This document shows, piece by piece, positions 9,013 through 16,589 of a stretch of 64,000 nucleotides of DNA. The DNA is taken from assembly GCF_004801855.1 (NCBI RefSeq), contig NZ_SSTC01000009.1:1-64000 (forward strand). Reading direction: 5' to 3'. The translations under genes and the position numbers were made by a program. Source of the DNA: Pseudomonas sp. A-1. Its GTDB lineage: Bacteria; Pseudomonadota; Gammaproteobacteria; Pseudomonadales; Pseudomonadaceae. Within the stretch, counting starts at the first letter, position 1; each line of letters opens with the position of its first letter. The notes beneath the pieces are model-generated. The model had not been told where the DNA came from. It saw only the letters and a list, made by a program, of their open reading frames with translations, and did not search any database.

Positions 9013-9840
9013 TCAAAGCATCAACATGCCGCCACTGGCGGCCAGGGTCTGGCCGGTGAAGGCGCTGGATTCGTCGCTGGCCAGGAACAGGCAGGTCTGG
9101 GCGATCTCCTCGGGCTCGAGCATGTGCCCCAGCGGGATGGCGCGTTCCAGCGCCTGCACCCACTCCGCGGAGATCGACTGCATGATCGGCGTGCGGGTCG
9201 GCCCCGGGCACACCGCGTTGACCCGGATGCCGCGCGGGCCGAGGTCGCGGGCCAGGCACTTGGTCATGCCGAGCATGGCGGTCTTGGCGGTGCAGTAGGC
9301 CAGCGGCCCCTCGCCGCTCAGCGCCGACAGGCTGGCGACGTTGACGATCGAGCCCTTGCGGCCGCTGGCGATCATCAGGCGCACCGCCGCGCGGCTGCAG
9401 TAGAAGGCGCCGTTGACGTTGATGGCGAGCAGGCGCTGCCAGCCGGCGTCGGTCAGGTCGACGATCATGTCGGTGAACACGTCGGGCGTTTTGCTGGCCG
9501 CCAGCTGTGCGTTGCGCAGTGCCATGCGCTGCTGGTAGTGCTCGAAACCGTCGCCAGGCACCTGGCCCAGTCCTGCATTGTTGACCAGCACGTCGAGGCG
9601 GCCGTAGCGCTGCTCGACCGCGGCGAACAGCCGCTCCACCGCGGCGCCGTCGGCGATGTCGCAGCCCCAGGCCAGGCCGTCGCTGCCGGCCGGAAGACTC
9701 TCCAGCACCCGGCGCGCCGCCGCCTCGTCGATGTCCGCCAGCACCACGCGGGCGCCCTCGGCGGCGAACAGCTCGGCGGTGGCGCGGCCGATCCCCGAGC
9801 CGGCGCCGGTGACCAGCGCGACCTTGTCAGCAAGTCTCAT
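9013..9840 (-). CDS. Short-chain dehydrogenase/reductase with an insertion
   Basis: A 275-residue SDR with [12 protein letters not shown] and YCTAK. About 20 extra residues stand between NNAG and the usual helix ([20 protein letters not shown]), longer than in the neighbouring SDRs. The insertion is next to the active site entrance and may shape a bulky substrate pocket. It lies in the operon between the flavin reductase gene (81 bases away) and the next SDR (14 bases away). Confidence 0.87.
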   Translation of the reverse strand: MRLADKVALVTGAGSGIGRATAELFAAEGARVVLADIDEAAARRVLESLPAGSDGLAWGCDIADGAAVERLFAAVEQRYGRLDVLVNNAGLGQVPGDGFEHYQQRMALRNAQLAASKTPDVFTDMIVDLTDAGWQRLLAINVNGAFYCSRAAVRLMIASGRKGSIVNVASLSALSGEGPLAYCTAKTAMLGMTKCLARDLGPRGIRVNAVCPGPTRTPIMQSISAEWVQALERAIPLGHMLEPEEIAQTCLFLASDESSAFTGQTLAASGGMLML

Positions 9841-9921
9841 GGGAATTCCTCGGATCGGGCGGGGCGTCCCGCACGGCGTGCTGCGCAGACGGACCCCGCT
9901 CCGGGATTGGACGGGCGTAGC

Positions 9922-10434
9922 TCAGCTGGCCGCGGCCAGCGGCAGGGTCGCCGCCGTGGTGGTGTAGGTGCCGTCCACATAGACCAGCGGGCTGATCTCG
10001 CCGTGGTGATGGATCTGCTCGATGCGGCCGATGAACACCGTATGCGTGCCGTAGCGGAACTTGCCGTCCTGCTTGCAGAGGATCGCCGCCTGGGCGTCGG
10101 CCAGCCAGGGGATGCCCGCGGCGCTGGTCTGCCAGTCGCCCTGCTGGAAGCGCCCCTCTCCCTTGATCGGGCCGCTGCACAGGTGCGACAGGTATTCCTG
10201 CTGGTGGCCGAGGATGTTGACGCAGAAGTCGGCGCCCTCCTCCAGCACGGCGTGCAGCGAGGCGCTCTGGTTGACGCAGATCAGCAGCGACGGCGGCTCG
10301 GTGGACAGCGAGTCGACCGCCGTGGCGGCCATGGCGAAGCGCTCGCTGCCGTTGCTGGTGGTGATGATGGTCACCGACTTGGCCAGGCGACGCATGGCCT
10401 GGAGCATCTGGGATTTCAGGTCGGTCTGGCTCAT
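9922..10434 (-). CDS. Flavin reductase of two-component monooxygenase type
   Basis: A 170-residue protein of the flavin-reductase-like (HpaC/FMN-binding split barrel) family. It contains VTIITTSNG, a segment after it typical of flavin binding (AMAATAVDSLSTEPPSLLICV), and GADFCVNILG. It reduces free FMN or FAD with NAD(P)H and passes it to a partner oxygenase. The likely partner is the luciferase-like enzyme transcribed divergently from 10704. The start at 10434 has GAGGAGGGCC upstream; the longer open frame from 10515 lacks one. First gene of the operon with three SDRs. Confidence 0.9.
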   Translation of the reverse strand: MSQTDLKSQMLQAMRRLAKSVTIITTSNGSERFAMAATAVDSLSTEPPSLLICVNQSASLHAVLEEGADFCVNILGHQQEYLSHLCSGPIKGEGRFQQGDWQTSAAGIPWLADAQAAILCKQDGKFRYGTHTVFIGRIEQIHHHGEISPLVYVDGTYTTTAATLPLAAAS

Positions 10435-10471
10435 GGTTCGGCCCTCCTCGTGGGTTGTGTCGGGCCGATTC

Positions 10472-10485
10472 TTGACCTGGGTCAA
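10472..10485. promoter_or_regulatory. Short palindrome resembling an FNR/Anr box
   Basis: TTGACCTGGGTCAA is a perfect palindrome between operator R1 and the flavin reductase start. It resembles the FNR/Anr consensus TTGATNNNNATCAA but has C and G at the inner positions, so the assignment is weak. It could instead be a steric part of the promoter. Confidence 0.3.
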
Positions 10486-10493
10486 ACCACCGG

Positions 10494-10513
10494 CATCGTC
10501 CCATGGGACTAGC
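10494..10513 (-). promoter_or_regulatory. Dyad operator R1
   Basis: CATCGTCCCATGGGACTAGC, with the perfect 12-base palindrome GTCCCATGGGAC at its core, 59 bases upstream of the flavin reductase start. The flanks (TAGTCC on the far side and GACGAT toward the gene) match the family in gene-relative orientation. Confidence 0.8.
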
Positions 10514-10600
10514 AAGAATTGGTGCTCCGCCAGCCGCTTCCCGCCCGCTCTGGGCCCCGTGCGGACGGGCCAATCCCGGCCCGGACGGCGGGCCGAATTG

Positions 10601-10618
10601 GCTAGTCTGATCGGATGT
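10601..10618 (+). promoter_or_regulatory. Dyad operator R2
   Basis: GCTAGTCTGATCGGATGT, core GTCTGATCGGAT, 85 bases upstream of the luciferase-like monooxygenase gene. It faces the plus-strand gene just as R1 faces the minus-strand gene, so the divergent promoter carries one site per direction. Confidence 0.68.
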
Positions 10619-10703
10619 ATCTGCCCCTTCCTTCATTTCCGACCATGCGCCCGAGATCCGGTATCACCGGGCCGACCAACCCGATAACAACAAGGGGTAG
10701 CGC

Positions 10704-11837
10704 ATGAAATTCTCCCTGATCTACGAAGCACAGACCCTCGACGCCACCCGCGAGGGCGACCGCCGCGTGTTCGACGAGACCGTCGAGCAGGCCGTACTGG
10801 CCGACAAGCTCGGCTTCGACACCTTCTGGTGCGTCGAGCACACCGCCCTGACCAACTACTCGCACATGTCCGCGCCGGAAACCATGCTGGCCTTCGTCGC
10901 CGGCAAGACCGAGCGCATCGGCATCGGCCACGGCGTGGTGTGCCTGCCGCCGGCGATGAACCATCCGGTCAAGGTGGCCGAGCGCATCGCCACCCTCGAC
11001 CTGCTGTCCAAGGGCCGCGTGCACTTCGGCGTCGGCAAGGGCGGCACCCAGCAGGAGGCCGGTACCTTCGGCTACGATCTGGCCACCCTGCACCCGCAGA
11101 TCGACGAGGCGATGTACCTGATCCCGAAGATGTTCGTGCAGGACGAGATCGAGCATCACGGCGACTTCATCAAGATCCCCAAGCGGCCGATCCATCCCAA
11201 GCCCTACCAGGACCCGCACCCGCCGATGTACCTGGCCTGCACCAACACCGAGTCGCTGAAGAACGCCGGCGGCCGCGGCATGGGTGCGCTGGTGCTGGGC
11301 TTCGGCGGCCCGGACGAGATCGCCAAGAAGGTCGCCGTCTACCACGAAGCCTGGGACAACCGTAACGAGAAGAACCAGGTCGGCTTCCGCCCGAACCGCC
11401 ACATCGCCGCGCTGTGCCCGGCCATCGTCCTCGACGACAACGAGAAAGCGCGCGCCATCGGCATCCGCGGCCAGCGCTACTTCATGGAGTCGCTGGCCTA
11501 CTGGTACGCCGGCGGCGAGCGCCCGGACCCGGAGCAGTGGAAGGACGACACCTTCGTCGACGGCAACGGCCAGGCAGTGATCAAGTCGCGCTTCGCCTCC
11601 GAGGAAGTGACCGTGGACTTCTCCGACCCGGCCCTGGCGATGATGAACCCCAACCACGCCTACGGCACCGTCGAGGACTGCATCGGCTACGTGCAGCGCC
11701 TGATCGACGCCGGCGCCGACGAGATCCTGTTCATCTGCCAGATGGGCACCGTGCCGCAGTGGGCGCAGCTGGAAACGCTGAAGAACATCGGCGAGAAGGT
11801 GATCCCCTACTTCCGCAACAAGCAGGCGCAGGGCTGA
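10704..11837 (+). CDS. Luciferase-like flavin-dependent monooxygenase
   Basis: A 377-residue member of the bacterial luciferase (LLM) superfamily of TIM-barrel monooxygenases that use reduced flavin delivered by a separate reductase. It opens MKFSLIYEAQTLD and contains LADKLGFDTFWCVEHT and GHGVVCLPPAMNHPVKVAE, characteristic of the class, then ERIATLDLLSKGRVHFGVGKG. The length is usual. The divergent flavin reductase gene is the natural partner. Such enzymes oxygenate hydrophobic ketones or aldehydes. The neighbouring genes suggest a ring substrate, which is inference. Confidence 0.9.
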   Translation: MKFSLIYEAQTLDATREGDRRVFDETVEQAVLADKLGFDTFWCVEHTALTNYSHMSAPETMLAFVAGKTERIGIGHGVVCLPPAMNHPVKVAERIATLDLLSKGRVHFGVGKGGTQQEAGTFGYDLATLHPQIDEAMYLIPKMFVQDEIEHHGDFIKIPKRPIHPKPYQDPHPPMYLACTNTESLKNAGGRGMGALVLGFGGPDEIAKKVAVYHEAWDNRNEKNQVGFRPNRHIAALCPAIVLDDNEKARAIGIRGQRYFMESLAYWYAGGERPDPEQWKDDTFVDGNGQAVIKSRFASEEVTVDFSDPALAMMNPNHAYGTVEDCIGYVQRLIDAGADEILFICQMGTVPQWAQLETLKNIGEKVIPYFRNKQAQG

Positions 11838-11890
11838 TCACTCGGTGAACCCGGAAGTCCGTTGCCCGATCCGGGCAGCGGAGTCCGCGT

Positions 11891-11947
11891 GCAGGGGCGA
11901 ATTCATTCGCCTTTGCGCGACTTTCAGGCGAATGAATTCGCCCCTAC
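11891..11947. repeat. REP palindrome, copy 3
   Basis: Same family as copy 1, starting GCAGGGGCG instead of GTAGGGGCG and ending with the intact right arm GGCGAATGAATTCGCCCCTAC. It lies after the stop of the monooxygenase gene. Confidence 0.9.
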
Positions 11948-11960
11948 AGGCCGGAATCAA

Positions 11961-11998
11961 CCTGCAGCGCCAGCGGAGCGATCCACTGGCGCTGCAGG
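11961..11998. terminator. Hairpin between convergent genes
   Basis: Thirteen-base arms CCTGCAGCGCCAG and complement with a 12-base loop. It sits between the monooxygenase gene (plus strand) and the hydrolase gene ending at 12005. It is followed by a short CTTTAC on the plus strand. Probably a terminator for one or both genes. Confidence 0.55.
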
Positions 11999-12004
11999 CT
12001 TTAC

Positions 12005-12832
12005 TTATTTACGGCCTTCGGCCAAGAAGTCCAGGCAGGTGCGGTTGAACAGCTCGCGGTGCTCCACCATCACCCAATGGCCGCACTCGCTGAGCAGCAC
12101 GAAGCGGATGTTGCGGCAGGCGTCCATCAGGGTCTGCGCCCCGGAGGCCGGGCAGAACTTGTCGTTCACGCCCCAGAAACCGAGGATCGGGCACTGCAGC
12201 TCGCCCAGGCGCGGCGCCAGGTTCGGCACCTGCATGGTGGACAGCACGCAGCGCGGCTGCTGGAGGACCACGGCGACCCGTTCCTCGACCGTCTCGTCGC
12301 TGATCGTGCTGGCATCGTACAGCTGCAGACCGAGCAGGCGGCGCATGCCGGCGGCGTCGTTCAGCTCGCCATTGGCGAAGGCGGCGCCCATCTTCTGGAT
12401 GCCTTCCATCTGCAGGTAGTACTGCTCCTTCTCCATCAGCCCGCCGGGGGCCATGAGGATCAGCTTGCTGACCCGCTGCGGCTGGTCCAGAGCCAGCTTG
12501 AGGGCGATGGCGCCGCCCAGCGAGTTGCCGACCAGCACGCAGCGCGGGATGTCCAGCGCATCGAGCAGGCCGCTCAGGGCATTGACGAAGAAGTCCAGGT
12601 CGTAGGTGGTTTCCGGCTTGTCCGAGGCGCCGTAGCCCGGCAGGTCGGGCACGATCACCCGGTAGCCGGCGGCGGCGAACTGCGGGTAGTTCTGCTTGAA
12701 GTTGCTGTGGCCGCTGGCGCCCGGCCCGCTGCCGTGGATGAACACCACCGGCTCGCCCGAGCCGGCCTCAAGATAATGCAGCTGCAGCCCATCGTTCAGC
12801 GTGACGAATCGCCCTTGCGGTAGCGCGCCCAT
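12005..12832 (-). CDS. Alpha/beta hydrolase, meta-cleavage-product hydrolase type
   Basis: A 275-residue serine hydrolase. Ser104 in GNSLGGA is the nucleophile, Asp224 in GVNDKF and His252 in ECGHWV complete the triad. The N-terminal HGSGPGASGHSNF (33-45) is the oxyanion region characteristic of carbon-carbon bond hydrolases of aromatic catabolism (BphD, HsaD, XylF). They split the vinylogous diketo product of an extradiol dioxygenase. No extradiol dioxygenase is in the window, so the enzyme may instead act on another beta-diketone. The start at 12832 has GAGGAGGG upstream. Convergent with the monooxygenase gene and divergent from the SDR at 13002, with an operator for each. Confidence 0.88.
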   Translation of the reverse strand: MGALPQGRFVTLNDGLQLHYLEAGSGEPVVFIHGSGPGASGHSNFKQNYPQFAAAGYRVIVPDLPGYGASDKPETTYDLDFFVNALSGLLDALDIPRCVLVGNSLGGAIALKLALDQPQRVSKLILMAPGGLMEKEQYYLQMEGIQKMGAAFANGELNDAAGMRRLLGLQLYDASTISDETVEERVAVVLQQPRCVLSTMQVPNLAPRLGELQCPILGFWGVNDKFCPASGAQTLMDACRNIRFVLLSECGHWVMVEHRELFNRTCLDFLAEGRK

Positions 12833-12892
12833 GGCGGCCCTCCTCGGCTTGTTGTTGTCGGAAAGGCATTGTCCGAAGGGGTATCCGCGCCG

Positions 12893-12913
12893 GAATCGTC
12901 CGAGCAGACTAAC
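12893..12913 (-). promoter_or_regulatory. Dyad operator R3
   Basis: In gene-relative orientation TTAGTCTGCTCGGACGATTC, core GTCTGCTCGGAC, 60 bases upstream of the hydrolase start at 12832. Confidence 0.75.
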
Positions 12914-12922
12914 CCGCGGCGC

Positions 12923-12942
12923 CAAGTCCTTTCGGACGAAGG
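12923..12942 (+). promoter_or_regulatory. Dyad operator R4
   Basis: CAAGTCCTTTCGGACGAAGG, core GTCCTTTCGGAC, 59 bases upstream of the SDR start at 13002. With R3 it makes a second divergent pair of operators, one per gene. Confidence 0.72.
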
Positions 12943-13001
12943 CGCCGGCACCCTGCCCCGCTAGCCTTGGCGGCATCAGCGACTGGTTAACGAGGTGATG
13001 C

Positions 13002-13775
13002 ATGCACGATCCGATCGATTTCAGCGGCAAGGTGGTCCTGGTCACCGGCGGCGGCAAGGGGGTGGGCCGCGGCATCAGCCTGGGCTTTCTCGAGCGCGGC
13101 GCCGAGGTGGTGATCTGCGGGCGCAACGCCCCGGACAGCCTGCCGTCCCATGGCGACCGCCAGGCGCACTTCGTGCCCTGCGACGTGCGCGACGTCGAGC
13201 AGGCCGAGCGCCTGGTGGCGGCGGTGGTCGAGCGTCACGGCCGCCTCGACGTGCTGGTCAACAACGCCGGCGGCGCCCCCCATGCCAACGCGGCGACCGC
13301 CTCGCCGCGCTTTTCCGAATCCATCATCCGCCTCAACCTGCTGGCGCCGCTCAATCTCTGCCAGCTGGCCAACCGGGTGATGCAGGAGCAGGCCGATGGC
13401 GGCGCGATCATCAACATCTGCAGCGTCAGCGCCATCCGCCCCTCGCCCGGCACCGCCGCCTACGGCGCGGCCAAGGCCGGCCTGCTCAACCTGACCCGCT
13501 CGCTGGCGGTGGAGTGGGCGCCGCGAGTACGGGTGAATGCGGTGACCGCCGGCCTGACCCTCACCGAACAGGCCGAGCTGCACTACGGCGATGCCGAGGG
13601 CGTCGCGCGGGTCGCCGCCAGCATCCCGCTGCAGCGCATGGCCAGCCCGCAGGACATCGCCAACGCCTGCCTGTACCTCGCCTCGCCGCTGGCCAGCTAC
13701 GTCAGCGGCGTGGATGTCTGCGTGCACGGTGGTGGGGAAAGCCCGGCCTTCCTGGCCGCGGCCAACGTCGACTGA
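13002..13775 (+). CDS. Short-chain dehydrogenase/reductase
   Basis: A 257-residue SDR with TGGGKGVG at 15-22, NNAG in the middle and the catalytic YGAAK. A serine for the catalytic triad is in ICSVSAIRPSPGTAAY. The tail ends VHGGGESPAFLAAANVD. It is the only gene of its transcription unit, closed by a strong hairpin. Its operator R4 places it in the same regulon as the hydrolase on the other strand. Confidence 0.88.
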   Translation: MHDPIDFSGKVVLVTGGGKGVGRGISLGFLERGAEVVICGRNAPDSLPSHGDRQAHFVPCDVRDVEQAERLVAAVVERHGRLDVLVNNAGGAPHANAATASPRFSESIIRLNLLAPLNLCQLANRVMQEQADGGAIINICSVSAIRPSPGTAAYGAAKAGLLNLTRSLAVEWAPRVRVNAVTAGLTLTEQAELHYGDAEGVARVAASIPLQRMASPQDIANACLYLASPLASYVSGVDVCVHGGGESPAFLAAANVD

Positions 13776-13783
13776 ACCGGCAC

Positions 13784-13822
13784 AACGCAAAACGGGGATC
13801 GTGACGATCCCCGTTTTGCGTT
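13784..13822. terminator. Terminator hairpin
   Basis: Nineteen-base arms around AACGCAAAACGGGGATCGT and its complement, with AT-rich outer ends that supply T runs on both strands. It lies between the convergent SDR gene and the BaiE-like gene, so it can work in both directions. Confidence 0.85.
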
Positions 13823-13842
13823 TGGCGTAACCGGCCCGGCCT

Positions 13843-14301
13843 TCAGGACGTGTGCGCCAGACTGGCCCCGCTGGTCTCGAAGTGACCGCGGAACGCGGTT
13901 TCGACGATGCGCCACTGGCCGTCGATGCGCCGGTAGCGGTCCTGGTAGAAGCCGCCCAGCTTGCGGGTGGCGCCGGTCTCGCCGTCGAGGTTGCAGTAGC
14001 ACAACGCCCAGCGCCCCACCGCCTCGTCCCCATCCTCTCCCAGCAGGTAGATCTCCGGGTTGGCGCCGTGGTGCAGATCGATCACCCGCGGCTGGCAGGC
14101 CAGCTCCCGGTAGACCGCGACGAAACTGTCGCGGTCACGGAAGGTGCCGATGGGGCCGTAGTCGATGAGGATCTCCCCCTCGGCGAAGCAGTCGCGGATC
14201 GACTCGACCTGTTTGAGGTCGCAGGCATTGAGATAGCGGTGCTTGAGGCGCTGGATCGCCTCCAGCGCCTCCAGGCGGGCGATGCGGGCTTCCAGGTTCA
14301 T
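13843..14301 (-). CDS. SnoaL/NTF2-fold protein resembling bile-acid 7-alpha-dehydratase
   Basis: A 152-residue NTF2-fold protein. It starts with LEALEAIQRLKHRYLN and has Tyr23 and Asp28 (RYLNACDLK), His77 in LHHGANPEI, and the C-terminal GGFYQDRYRRIDGQWRIVET. The order and spacing of these match my memory of BaiE, the bile-acid 7-alpha-dehydratase, so an alcohol dehydratase on a ring system is the best guess; a small-ligand isomerase is possible. The start at 14301 overlaps the stop of the next upstream gene by ATGA, so it is translationally coupled to the ketosteroid isomerase gene. Confidence 0.75.
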   Translation of the reverse strand: MNLEARIARLEALEAIQRLKHRYLNACDLKQVESIRDCFAEGEILIDYGPIGTFRDRDSFVAVYRELACQPRVIDLHHGANPEIYLLGEDGDEAVGRWALCYCNLDGETGATRKLGGFYQDRYRRIDGQWRIVETAFRGHFETSGASLAHTS

Positions 14302-14687
14302 CACAGGTCCCTCATGGTCAGGTTGGGCTCGCCCCAGTAGGCGCGCATGGAGCGGATGCAGCCTTCGGTGTCGAACTCCATCACGTCGATCACCTCGATC
14401 GAGCAGCGCCGCCCGTCCCAGTCGAGTTCGACGCGAAAGGGCACGGCGCCGTAGCCGTTGTGGGTGGCGCGGACGGCGCCTTCGAGACTGGCGCGGGCCC
14501 GGCTTTGCCCCAGGCCCTCGCGGTAGAAGCGGGCGATGGCGTCGATGCCCTGATGCACCGGCGTGCCCACCGGGTCCTCGACCGTGGCATCGGGTGCGTA
14601 GAGCGCCAGGATGCCGTCGATATCGCCGGCGTCCACCAGCTGAACGTAGAGGGCCATCTGGGCCTGGATCTGTTTGGGGGTAAGCAT
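14301..14687 (-). CDS. ksi: Ketosteroid delta-isomerase
   Basis: A 128-residue protein of the exact family length. Tyr14, Asp38 and Asp101 in VIDVMEF match the catalytic tyrosine, general base and oxyanion aspartate of the Comamonas and Pseudomonas putida ketosteroid isomerases (14/38/99 and 16/40/103). Other matches are LVDAGDIDGILALYAPDAT and RATHNGYGAVPFRVE. The reaction is migration of a C=C bond in 3-oxo-delta-5 steroids into conjugation. The start has GAGGAA upstream; the longer open frame to 14771 is not needed. It is the strongest single hint that the island handles a steroid-like substrate, though related isomerases act on other ketones. Confidence 0.85.
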   Translation of the reverse strand: MLTPKQIQAQMALYVQLVDAGDIDGILALYAPDATVEDPVGTPVHQGIDAIARFYREGLGQSRARASLEGAVRATHNGYGAVPFRVELDWDGRRCSIEVIDVMEFDTEGCIRSMRAYWGEPNLTMRDL

Positions 14688-14777
14688 GTCGTCGTTCCTC
14701 GAGCCGCTTATCGGGCGTACACACGCGGCTCCGCGGGAGCCCTGTGGGGCCGAGTCTGGCGACTGGGGCACCGCGCG

Positions 14778-14799
14778 GAATCGTCCGCATGGACGATCC
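14778..14799 (-). promoter_or_regulatory. Dyad operator R5
   Basis: In gene-relative orientation GATCGTCCATGCGGACGATT, core GTCCATGCGGAC with flanks ATC and GAT, 90 bases upstream of the ketosteroid isomerase start. The whole 18 bases are nearly symmetric, more than in most other copies. Confidence 0.72.
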
Positions 14800-14812
14800 C
14801 GAAGGATGCAGG

Positions 14813-14844
14813 GCGGCGGGGCAGGCAGGTGCCTGCCCCGCCGC
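14813..14844. terminator. GC-rich hairpin after the DUF1302 gene
   Basis: Fifteen-base arms GCGGCGGGGCAGGCA and complement with a two-base loop, directly after the stop of the DUF1302 gene. There is no T run. It lies between that stop and operator R5 of the isomerase gene. Confidence 0.55.
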
Positions 14845-14849
14845 GAACC

Positions 14850-16457
14850 TCAGAAGCTGTACTTGGCGCTGAACGCGTAGTAGTCGCGGTCGGCCAGCGG
14901 GCGCTTGTCCAGATCGGCGCTGCCCAGGAAACCGTTGTAGGCGATCCCCAGTTCGAGGTTGTTGAGGTACTTGCCGTTGAGGCCGACGCTCACGCGCTTG
15001 TCGCCCTCGCCGACCAGGCTGCCGAAGGCACCCGCCACCGCGGCGGTGCCGCTGGCCTGATGGGCGAAGGAGATCGGCATGTTCAGGTCCCAGCCGTCGA
15101 TGACGTTGTTCCACGACGGGGTCATCAGCAGCTGGTAGGCCCAGGCGTTGCGGTCGTAGGTGAGTTCATCGGAGCGGGTGCCGGCGAACTCGAAGGCATC
15201 GACGTCGTTGACGTGCAGGTAGGCGAGCTCGGCGATGAAGGTGGTCTGGTCCGACAGCGGCATCGGGCCGGTGAGGTAGATCGCCGAGAGCTGGCCCTGG
15301 GTGGCGTCGGCGCGGGTGGCGGACGGGCCGATCAGCGAATCGACCAGCACCGGGACGCCCTCCTTGTAGCTGATCTCGCCGGCCAGGTTGACGTCGCCCA
15401 GGCGGGTCGAGAAGCTCGCCCCGCTCAGCTTGATGTCGTCGAAGTACACCACGCTGTACGAGGTCGGGAAGCCGCCGTCGAAGTTCAGCGCCACGTTGGG
15501 GTTCTTGTCGTGGTAACGCAGGTAGTAGAGGCTCGCCTCGCTCTCGGCACCGAGGTCGAAGCGGGCGCTCACCCCCCACTGGCCGCTGTCGCGCGGCTCG
15601 TCGTCCGCGCCCTTGGGAATCGTGAAGCCTGGCGCTGCGTAGATGAACTGGGCGCCCGGGCCGATCATGTCGGCGTAGGAGAAGTAGCTGCCAACCGGGT
15701 CCAGTTCGGTGCGCTTGTACTCGTACTGGTAGTAGGCCGCCAGGCCGAAGTCCGGGTTGAGCTGCCACTGGGCGAACAGCTGACCGACCGGCAGCAGGAT
15801 GTCCTTCACCTCGGTGGCCGGCACGTTGGCCTTGGTGGCATCCGCTGGCGACTGGGCGCCGGCGATGTTGGGGAAGAACAGGCTCTCCCCCCACTGCACC
15901 ACCTGGCGACCGGCGCGCAGGTTGAGCATCGACTGCTCGCCGGTCTGCAGGCTGCCGTACAGATAGGCGTCGAGGAGGCGGCTGCGGCTGCCGGCGCGGT
16001 TCTTGGCCTGCGAGCTGAAGTGGTCGTGCGCGCCGCTCTTGTTGACGGTCTCCGGGGAATCGTTGTCGTTGGCGTGGAAGTACACGTCGTCGTAGAAGGT
16101 GCTGGCGCGCACGAAGCCGCCGTAGTTGCGGTACTTCAGGTCGAGTTCGCCGAGCAGCGCCACCCGGTTGTTGATCATCGCCCCGCCCTTGAAGTTGCGG
16201 TTGCCGTCGTCGGAGTTGACCGTGGTCGGCAGGCCGCTCTCCGGGTCGATCGGCCCGTCCACCAGGGCCCGGGCCGGATCGTGCTGCCGCCAGGCCGCGG
16301 CATAGGAAAGGTTGACCACGTAGTCGGCGCTGACTTCGTCGCCCAGCTCGAAAGAGCCGGCCGCTACCGGCGCGCCGAGGGGCAGCAGCCAGGCGCCGAG
16401 CAGCCATGGTCCCAGCCGGCCATTCACCATCGCCCTATCTGCAAAATGCTTCATCAT
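14850..16457 (-). CDS. DUF1302 outer-membrane protein
   Basis: A 535-residue protein with an N-terminal signal region (positively charged start, LLGAWLLPLGAPVAAG) and a mature part rich in alternating aromatic strands, ending in phenylalanine as beta-barrels do. The segment GRQVVQWGESLFFPNIAG is the signature stretch of the DUF1302 family. These proteins regularly accompany DUF1329 partners in hydrophobic-substrate catabolic clusters and are thought to help uptake across the outer membrane. The function is inferred from this context. The start has CAGGAGAC just upstream. A hairpin (16519-16540) lies between it and the DUF1329 gene. Confidence 0.82.
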   Translation of the reverse strand: MMKHFADRAMVNGRLGPWLLGAWLLPLGAPVAAGSFELGDEVSADYVVNLSYAAAWRQHDPARALVDGPIDPESGLPTTVNSDDGNRNFKGGAMINNRVALLGELDLKYRNYGGFVRASTFYDDVYFHANDNDSPETVNKSGAHDHFSSQAKNRAGSRSRLLDAYLYGSLQTGEQSMLNLRAGRQVVQWGESLFFPNIAGAQSPADATKANVPATEVKDILLPVGQLFAQWQLNPDFGLAAYYQYEYKRTELDPVGSYFSYADMIGPGAQFIYAAPGFTIPKGADDEPRDSGQWGVSARFDLGAESEASLYYLRYHDKNPNVALNFDGGFPTSYSVVYFDDIKLSGASFSTRLGDVNLAGEISYKEGVPVLVDSLIGPSATRADATQGQLSAIYLTGPMPLSDQTTFIAELAYLHVNDVDAFEFAGTRSDELTYDRNAWAYQLLMTPSWNNVIDGWDLNMPISFAHQASGTAAVAGAFGSLVGEGDKRVSVGLNGKYLNNLELGIAYNGFLGSADLDKRPLADRDYYAFSAKYSF

Positions 16458-16589
16458 CTGTCTCCTGATTGCCTGCCGCGCGGAGCTTCTTTTGCTCGAT
16501 CAGGGCGCAGCAGGTCGCAGCGACGACGGCATGCCATCGTCGCCGAGCCCGTGTGGGAAGTTGGGGAAATCCCGATTCGCCGAATCCGC

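Noticed and set aside
16519-16540. Palindrome GACGACGGCATGCCATCGTC as an operator
   Set aside because: It lies between two genes of one operon and looks like a simple hairpin; the core differs from the dyad family.
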